Source: Streptomyces bottropensis ATCC 25435
GTDB lineage: Bacteria > Actinomycetota > Actinomycetes > Streptomycetales > Streptomycetaceae
Length of the DNA stretch: 64,000 bases
Assembly (NCBI RefSeq): GCF_000383595.1
Contig: NZ_KB911581.1
Coordinates: 1-64,000 of the forward strand
Reading direction: 5' to 3'
The position numbers were made by a program, and so were the translations under genes. The stretch's first letter is position 1. Every line of letters begins with the position of its first letter. Positions 59,172-64,000 of the stretch are shown here, piece by piece. A model generated the notes under the pieces. It made no database searches and was not told the origin of the DNA. It saw nothing but the letters and a program-made list of their open reading frames with translations.

Positions 59172-60020
59172 CTACTTGCGGTTGTAGAGCCGCATCGTGA
59201 TCGGTCCGAAGACCAGCACGAACAGGGCGGACCAGCCCAGCGTCCAGGCGATCTCCGCGGTGGGCCACTCGCCCGCCATCAACTCGCGGACCGCCGACGC
59301 CAGATGCGTGACCGGGCTGTTGTTGACGAACGCCTGGAGCCAGCCCGGCATCGTGCTCGGGTCGACGAAGACGTTGGACAGGAAGGTCAGCGGGAAGATC
59401 ACCATCATGCTGACGCCCATCACGGACTTCTCGGTGCGCAGCATCAGGCCGAACATCGTCCAGATCCACGAGAACGCGAACGAGAAGACGATGAGCAGCG
59501 CGACCCCGGCGACCACGCCCAGCACCCCGCCGTCCGGGCGGTAGCCGAGGATCATGCCGACGGTGAGCATCACCGCGGACGCGATCGCGTACCGCAGGGC
59601 GTCGCCCAGCAGATAGCCGACCATCGTCGACGGCCGCCAGATCGGCAGCGAGCGGAAGCGGTCGAAGACGCCCTTCTCGATGTCCGTGTTGACGGAGACA
59701 CCGGTGTACATCGTGATCATCACGACCGACATCACCAGGATGCCCGGCAGCAGGAACTGGATGTACTCCTCCGGTGAACCGGCCAGCGCACCGCCGAAGA
59801 GGTACGTGTACATCAGCACCATCATGATCGGGAAGGCGGTGACGTCGAAGAGCTGCTCCGGTACGTGCTTGATCTTCAGCATGGCCCGCCAGCCGAAGGT
59901 CAGGGACGCCGACAGCGCGCTGGGCCGCGGTGGCCGTTCCCTGGAGATGAGCAGCGCGGCGAGCGACTCGGCGCTGACGGGAGCGAGTTCCTGGTTCTCG
60001 GTGGTGGTCGCGGTGCTCAT
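59172..60020 (-). CDS. ABC-2 type exporter permease (DrrB-like)
   Basis: 282 aa, six TM segments of the ABC-2 fold. [20 protein letters not shown] and the conserved loop [35 protein letters not shown] near the C-terminus. It pairs with the upstream ATPase (ATGA overlap at 60017-60020) to form a DrrAB-type drug or metabolite exporter; substrate unknown. Confidence 0.93.
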   Translation of the reverse strand: MSTATTTENQELAPVSAESLAALLISRERPPRPSALSASLTFGWRAMLKIKHVPEQLFDVTAFPIMMVLMYTYLFGGALAGSPEEYIQFLLPGILVMSVVMITMYTGVSVNTDIEKGVFDRFRSLPIWRPSTMVGYLLGDALRYAIASAVMLTVGMILGYRPDGGVLGVVAGVALLIVFSFAFSWIWTMFGLMLRTEKSVMGVSMMVIFPLTFLSNVFVDPSTMPGWLQAFVNNSPVTHLASAVRELMAGEWPTAEIAWTLGWSALFVLVFGPITMRLYNRK

Positions 60021-61048
60021 ACCGCCGCCTCGTCCTTCGTCTCGGGGGCGTCGTCGGCCTGCGTGGCCGCCGCCTTGGTGTCGTGTCCGGTGAGGGCGAG
60101 GAAGACCTCGTCCAGGCTGGGCTGCCCCAGCGAGAAGTTGTCGACGGTGATGCCGGTGCGGGCCAGTTCGGCCAGTGCCCGGGCGGCCGCCTCGGTGGCG
60201 CCCCGCCCGTTGGCGGAGCCGCCGCCCACGCGCGCGGTCAGCGCCACCGGGTCCGGCTCCCGCTGCACCTCGGCGTCCAGGGCGAGGCGCAGCACCTCCT
60301 CGGCCTGCGGCCGCTGGGCCGCGTCGCGCAGCCGCAGATGGACGGAGCCGGCCCCCACGGACGCCTTCAGCTCGCCCTTCGTGCCCTCCGCGATCACCTT
60401 GCCGTGGTCGATGACCGCGATCCTGGACGCCAGCTGGTCCGCTTCGTCCAGATACTGCGTGGTCAGCAGCACCGTCGTGCCCTGGGCGACCACCGCGCGC
60501 ACGATGTCCCACACCTGGTTGCGGCTGCGCGGGTCGAGGCCGGTCGTGGGCTCGTCGAGGAACAGCAGGTCGGGTGTGTTCAGGATGGACGCGGCGATGT
60601 CGATACGGCGCCGCATGCCGCCCGAGTAGTGCTTGACCTGTTTCCCGGCGGCCTCGCTCAGCCCGAAGGCCTCCAGCAGCTGTCCGGCGCGGAGCCGTGC
60701 CGCCTGTTTGCCGTGGCCGAGGAGGCGGGCGAGCAGCACCAGGTTCTCGGTGCCGGTCAGGTCCTCGTCCACGGAGGCGTACTGCCCGGTCAGGCTCACC
60801 CGGCCGCGGACCTCGTCGGCCTCCCGGACGACGTCGTGACCGAAGACGTGCGCCTCACCCCCGTCGGGGCGCAGCAGGGTGGCGAGCATCTTCACCGTGG
60901 TCGTCTTGCCGGCGCCGTTCGGGCCGAGGACGCCGTAGACCGTGCCGGCCGGCACGGCCAGGTCGACGCCGTCGACGGCCCGGGTCTCGCCGAAGGTCTT
61001 CACCAGACCCGCGGTCTCGATCGCGAGGCCGGACGTCTGTGCGCTCAT
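60017..61048 (-). CDS. ABC transporter ATP-binding protein (DrrA-like)
   Basis: 343 aa. Walker [16 protein letters not shown]-loop [13 protein letters not shown], signature [13 protein letters not shown], Walker [14 protein letters not shown], switch His lost to [11 protein letters not shown] (Gln, typical of DrrA-like members). The C-terminal extension (about 225-343) with [21 protein letters not shown] is characteristic of daunorubicin-resistance ATPases. No regulator adjacent. Confidence 0.95.
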   Translation of the reverse strand: MSAQTSGLAIETAGLVKTFGETRAVDGVDLAVPAGTVYGVLGPNGAGKTTTVKMLATLLRPDGGEAHVFGHDVVREADEVRGRVSLTGQYASVDEDLTGTENLVLLARLLGHGKQAARLRAGQLLEAFGLSEAAGKQVKHYSGGMRRRIDIAASILNTPDLLFLDEPTTGLDPRSRNQVWDIVRAVVAQGTTVLLTTQYLDEADQLASRIAVIDHGKVIAEGTKGELKASVGAGSVHLRLRDAAQRPQAEEVLRLALDAEVQREPDPVALTARVGGGSANGRGATEAAARALAELARTGITVDNFSLGQPSLDEVFLALTGHDTKAAATQADDAPETKDEAAV

Positions 61049-61389
61049 GTCTGAGATCCTTCCGCGTACGGGGCCCGTGTCTTGGGCTACGCAAAGGGAG
61101 ACCGTGGGGCCCGCCGAAACTCATCGGTCGCCGCGCGGAAAGTCGCCACGGCTTCGCACTCGGGGCCGAGGCGTGTCTCGTGCGTCCGCGAGGCGATGGA
61201 GTCTTCACGATCTCGCCGATGGGCTGTGAACGCATCCCTGTGACGACCAGAGGTTCAGGATCGGCGGTGCGGGAGGGTCGGGGGCGGGCTGCCCGCCGAG
61301 GGCAACCGGGGTCGGGCGGGGGCCGGGCGGGGTCGGCGGCGGAGGCGTGAAGGTGTGGGTGCCAAGGGCGTGACGCCGAGGTCGGGGAG
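61049..61389. other. Divergent intergenic region, ABC exporter / quinone oxidoreductase
   Basis: About 340 bases without a credible gene; G/C-rich runs near 61280-61350. The exporter promoter is not evident. Confidence 0.5.
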
Positions 61390-61402
61390 TAGCGTCCCCC
61401 TC
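61390..61402 (+). promoter_or_regulatory. Leaderless promoter of the quinone oxidoreductase gene
   Basis: TAGCGT (61390-61395), 7 bases, ATG at 61403. Identical hexamer and spacing to the rhodanese gene. Confidence 0.65.
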
Positions 61403-62383
61403 ATGCATGCGATCACGATTCCCGAACCCGGTGGACCCGAGGCCCTGGTGTGGGACGAGGTCCCCGACCCGGTGCCCGGCGAGGGCGACGTGCTCATCGA
61501 GGTGGCGGCGAGCGCGGTGAACCGCGCCGATCTGCTCCAGCGACAGGGCTTCTACGACCCCCCGCCCGGCGCCTCCCCCTACCCCGGCCTGGAGTGTTCC
61601 GGGCGGATCGCGGAGATCGGGCCCGGTGTGGCCGGGTGGAACGTCGGCGACGAGGTGTGCGCGCTGCTCTCGGGCGGCGGCTACGCGCAGAAGGTCGTCG
61701 CCCCGGCCGCCCAGCTGCTGCCCGTGCCCGCCGGGGTCGGCCTGACCCGGGCGGCCGCGCTGCCCGAGGTGGTCTGCACGGTCTGGTCGAACGTCTTCAT
61801 GATCGCCCACCTGCGCCCCGGTGAGACCCTCCTCGTCCACGGCGGCTCCAGCGGCATCGGCACCATGGCCATCCAGCTCGCCAAGGCCGTCGGCGCGAAG
61901 GTCGCGGTCACGGCGGGTACCGAGGGGAAGCTCGAACAGTGCGCCGCCCTGGGGGCGGACATCCTGATCAACTACCGCGAGCAGGACTTCGTCGAGGAGG
62001 TCCGCAAGGCCACGGACGGCAAGGGCGCGGACGTGGTCCTCGACAACATGGGCGCCAAGTACCTCGACCGCAACGTCCGGGTCCTCGCTGTCAACGGCCG
62101 CCTCGCGATCATCGGCATGCAGGGCGGCGTCAAGGGGGAGCTGAACATCGGCGCCCTCCTCGCCAAGCGCGCCGCGATCAGCGCGACCTCGCTGCGCGCC
62201 CGCCCCCGGGAGGAGAAGGCCGCGATCGTCGCCGCCGTGCGCGAGCACGTGTGGCCGCTCGTCGACGGCGGCCATGTGCGCCCCGTCGTGGACCGTGAGA
62301 TCCCCATGGACGACGCGGCCACGGCCCACCGGGTGCTGGAGGAGAGCGGCCACATCGGCAAGGTTCTGCTGGTCGTGCCGTAG
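61403..62383 (+). CDS. NAD(P)H-quinone oxidoreductase (zeta-crystallin type)
   Basis: 326 aa medium-chain dehydrogenase without zinc ligands. SAVNRADLLQRQGFYDPPPG, GLECSGRIAEIGPGV, LLVHGGSSGIGTMAIQLAK (NADPH site), NYREQDF, RPVVDREIPMDDAATAHRVL. It belongs to the PIG3/QOR group that reduces quinones with NADPH. No Shine-Dalgarno; leaderless. Monocistronic. Confidence 0.94.
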   Translation: MHAITIPEPGGPEALVWDEVPDPVPGEGDVLIEVAASAVNRADLLQRQGFYDPPPGASPYPGLECSGRIAEIGPGVAGWNVGDEVCALLSGGGYAQKVVAPAAQLLPVPAGVGLTRAAALPEVVCTVWSNVFMIAHLRPGETLLVHGGSSGIGTMAIQLAKAVGAKVAVTAGTEGKLEQCAALGADILINYREQDFVEEVRKATDGKGADVVLDNMGAKYLDRNVRVLAVNGRLAIIGMQGGVKGELNIGALLAKRAAISATSLRARPREEKAAIVAAVREHVWPLVDGGHVRPVVDREIPMDDAATAHRVLEESGHIGKVLLVVP

Positions 62384-62420
62384 CGGACCGGGCCCGTACC
62401 GAGCCGGGGTGCGACCCGGC

Positions 62421-62822
62421 TCAGTACCGCCTGATCCGCAGTCCGACGAAGGCCAGCCCGAGGCCCACGCCCATCAGGATGAGGCCGCTGCCGAGGGTGA
62501 GGACCCGCAGGACGGGTTCCTCGCCGGTCGCGCCGTCGGTTCCGGGCGGCGCGACCGGAACCGGCAGGGCCGCGTCCGGGTCGTCCGGCTCGGGGGCGGG
62601 GTCCTCCGGAGGCACGTACGTCTCGTCCTCCGGTGCCTGGGGCCAGGCCTCCTGCCGCCCCGGCCGCTCCCGTCCCTCGCCGGCGCGACTGCCGGCCCAG
62701 GAGGTCGCGGGGTCGGGCTCGGCCGCGTGCGCGGCCGGCACGGCCCCCGCCACCAGGACCAGGAACAGTCCCGCGACGAGGACGAGTCCCGTCAGGCGTG
62801 CCGTGCGAAACGTAGGGGCCAC
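62421..62822 (-). CDS. Small exported protein with C-terminal TM
   Basis: 133 aa. Signal peptide LTGLVLVAGLFLVLVAGAVP with AHA-AEP as likely cleavage site; Pro/Glu/Asp-rich middle (EDETYVPPEDPAPEPDDPD); C-terminal TM LGSGLILMGVGLGLAFVGL ending RIRRY. No LPXTG or LAXTG motif, so probably simply membrane-anchored. GTG at 62822 has only a tight upstream GAGGG; a GTG 30 bases earlier is an alternative. No known family. Confidence 0.75.
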   Translation of the reverse strand: MAPTFRTARLTGLVLVAGLFLVLVAGAVPAAHAAEPDPATSWAGSRAGEGRERPGRQEAWPQAPEDETYVPPEDPAPEPDDPDAALPVPVAPPGTDGATGEEPVLRVLTLGSGLILMGVGLGLAFVGLRIRRY

Positions 62823-62963
62823 GCCCTCAGGCTCACACGCCCTCCGCACCCCGGCATCTCGGCCCGGGCCGCCCCGCCCCCGGCAACCGCCGTGTGCACG
62901 GTGGATCACCCAGGGTGGGGGGCTACGGCCCGGTGCGGTGCGGGCGTGGGAGAGAATGGCGGT

Positions 62964-63506
62964 ATGGAGATGCCGAGGAACGAACGGTCGCCCGAACAGC
63001 CCCAGATCCTGGTCGTGGGCCAGGACGGAACGGCGGTGGGCGGCGCAGGAGACAAGGACTCCCGCGAGGTCCCGGTGACGGAGATGGTGGAACAGCCGGC
63101 CAAGGTCATGCGCATCGGCAGCATGATCAAGCAGCTGCTCGAAGAGGTACGGGTCGCCCCCCTCGACGAGGCCAGCCGGGCCCGGCTGAAGGAGATCCAC
63201 GCCAGCTCGGTCAAGGAACTGGAGGACGGCCTGGCGCCCGAGCTGGTCGAGGAGCTGGAGCGGCTCTCCCTGCCCTTCATGGACGAGGTGATCCCGAGCG
63301 ACGCGGAGCTGCGGATCGCGCAGGCCCAGCTGGTCGGCTGGCTCGAAGGCCTCTTCCACGGGATCCAGACGACGCTGTTCGCCCAGCAGATGGCCGCCCG
63401 GGCCCAGCTGGAGCAGATGCGCCGCGCGCTGCCGCCCGGCGTCGGCGGCCACGAGGGCGACGACGACCCGCGGACGATCGGCCGCTCGGGAGGCCCGTAC
63501 CTCTAG
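62964..63506 (+). CDS. bpa: Bacterial proteasome activator Bpa
   Basis: 180 aa. Helical Bpa/DUF2587 core (about 45-150): KVMRIGSMIKQLLEEVRVAP, LKEIHASSVKELEDGL, LPFMDEVIPSDAELRIAQAQ. The protein ends GGPYL, close to the GQYL docking motif of mycobacterial Bpa that opens the 20S proteasome gate without ATP. It delivers unfolded substrates in the Pup-independent route. ATG at 62964; GAGAAT (62952-62957) six bases before suggests a leaderless mRNA. Confidence 0.94.
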   Translation: MEMPRNERSPEQPQILVVGQDGTAVGGAGDKDSREVPVTEMVEQPAKVMRIGSMIKQLLEEVRVAPLDEASRARLKEIHASSVKELEDGLAPELVEELERLSLPFMDEVIPSDAELRIAQAQLVGWLEGLFHGIQTTLFAQQMAARAQLEQMRRALPPGVGGHEGDDDPRTIGRSGGPYL

Positions 63507-63558
63507 CCCCGGGGCGGACCCCCGTCCGGCGCGACACCCCCCACTCCCTTCGTACACA

Positions 63559-63589
63559 AAGGGCCCGGCACGTGAGGTGCCGGGCCCTT
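63559..63589. terminator. Terminator between bpa and PASTA-protein genes
   Basis: AAGGGCCCGGCAC (63559-63571) and GTGCCGGGCCCTT (63577-63589) form a 13-bp stem with a 5-base loop between convergent genes. Confidence 0.85.
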
Positions 63590-63611
63590 CCACATGCCAG
63601 GGGTGCGGGGG

Positions 63612-64000
63612 TCAGGAGGGGTTGCCCGTGGAGACCTTGAGGACGACCGAGGGCATGTCCTTGGGGTCGACGTCCTCGTCGGCCGACGGGTACTGCTCCA
63701 TCACGGTGCCCTCGCCGTAGGTGTTCTCGTCGACCTTCTGGACGTCGTACTCCCAGCCCGCCGCCTGGAAGCACTTCTTCACCGAGTCGATGTTCTTGAA
63801 GGTGAAGTCCGGCAGCTCGATCTTGTCCGGGTCGTTGTACGACTCCACGGGGTCCGTGCACTCGGTCGTTTCGATGACCTTCGAGGTGTCCGGGCCCTTG
63901 TGCCCCTCGACCACGGTGGGCGAGGAGGACGCGGTCGTGCCCTCGTCGCCGCCCTCGGTCTCGCTGCCCGAGTTCAGGGTGAGCGCCACGATCAGACCGC
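63612..64000 (-). CDS. PASTA-domain protein, partial
   Basis: C-terminal 129 residues; the start lies beyond the right edge. The visible part begins in a hydrophobic stretch (GLIVALTL, end of a TM), then a Ser/Thr/Glu linker, and one PASTA-like domain (ELPDFTFKNIDSVKKCFQAA; GEGTVMEQYPSADEDVDPKD; SVVLKVSTG) containing one visible Cys pair (TECTD, KKCF). Probably an exported or membrane-anchored protein; it cannot be told whether a kinase domain precedes the TM. Confidence 0.85.
   Translation of the reverse strand, partial: GLIVALTLNSGSETEGGDEGTTASSSPTVVEGHKGPDTSKVIETTECTDPVESYNDPDKIELPDFTFKNIDSVKKCFQAAGWEYDVQKVDENTYGEGTVMEQYPSADEDVDPKDMPSVVLKVSTGNPS

Overview
The window is about 71-73% G+C by eye, with strong G/C third-position bias, many GTG starts and 4-base ATGA/GTGA gene overlaps. 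It also carries several ParB sites of the form GTTTCACGTGAAAC and a dnaA-oriC-dnaN core with many TTGTCCACA-type boxes. Together with family markers (CrgA, class E sortases, Bpa, DLW-39, a DUF6344-like protein) this identifies the chromosomal origin region of a Streptomyces. Species cannot be fixed from sequence alone.

Layout. (1) 1-13.3 kb, replication core: dnaA, oriC, dnaN, a short 6-phosphogluconate dehydrogenase, recF, a DUF721/DciA-like gene, gyrB, gyrA, a DUF3566 membrane protein and tRNA-Ile(GAT). (2) 13.3-19.5 kb: small actinobacterial proteins (DUF6344-like, DLW-39), a signal-peptide/single-TM protein convergent with a membrane Ser/Thr kinase, an XRE-type regulator with a perfect operator-like palindrome, and tRNA-Ala(TGC). 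(3) 19.5-27.8 kb: first parS in a 30-bp palindrome, DUF5324, a cyclophilin, a rhomboid protease, an extra-oriC DnaA-box cluster, crgA, then a rightward run DUF881 - sortase - small TM protein - pabA - sortase - sortase. One sortase gene contains the only TTA codon I noticed in the window. (4) 27.8-36.1 kb, leftward cell-wall/division signalling operon: fhaA, fhaB, pstP, ftsW/rodA, pbpA, pknB, separated from the sortase run by a twin parS and a bidirectional terminator. (5) 36.5-43.4 kb: tRNA-Leu(CAG), a lone parS, a decayed beta-L-arabinofuranosidase-like pseudogene, a divergent azoR-hxlR redox pair, DUF2252, a J-domain protein, a rhodanese and an acyl-CoA dehydrogenase. (6) 43.7-46.9 kb: translationally coupled DUF5819 - HTTM - SpoU methyltransferase. 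(7) 46.9-55.4 kb, acyl-CoA catabolism: paaN, a 3-hydroxyacyl-CoA dehydrogenase, a TetR regulator, a bkdR-type Lrp regulator and bkdABC. Two nearly identical 14-bp operators suggest one TetR protein controls both halves. (8) 55.5-64 kb: mobA-like/DUF6457 fusion and moeA, a triple parS cluster, a K+ channel, a DrrAB-type ABC exporter, a quinone oxidoreductase, a small membrane protein, bpa (proteasome activator) and a partial PASTA protein running off the right edge.

How it fits together. The region couples replication initiation (DnaA, DnaN, gyrase, DnaA boxes), segregation (seven perfect parS sites in 38 kb) and septation/cell-wall synthesis (CrgA, FtsW/PbpA, PknB/PstP/Fha), and adds surface-protein anchoring for aerial growth. 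No CRISPR, insertion sequence, prophage or rRNA gene was seen. The most useful leads are regulatory: the DnaA-box cluster at 22.7-22.9 kb, the shared TetR operator, the parS palindromes, the redox-switch operator of azoR/hxlR, the leaderless promoters and the TTA codon in a sortase gene.
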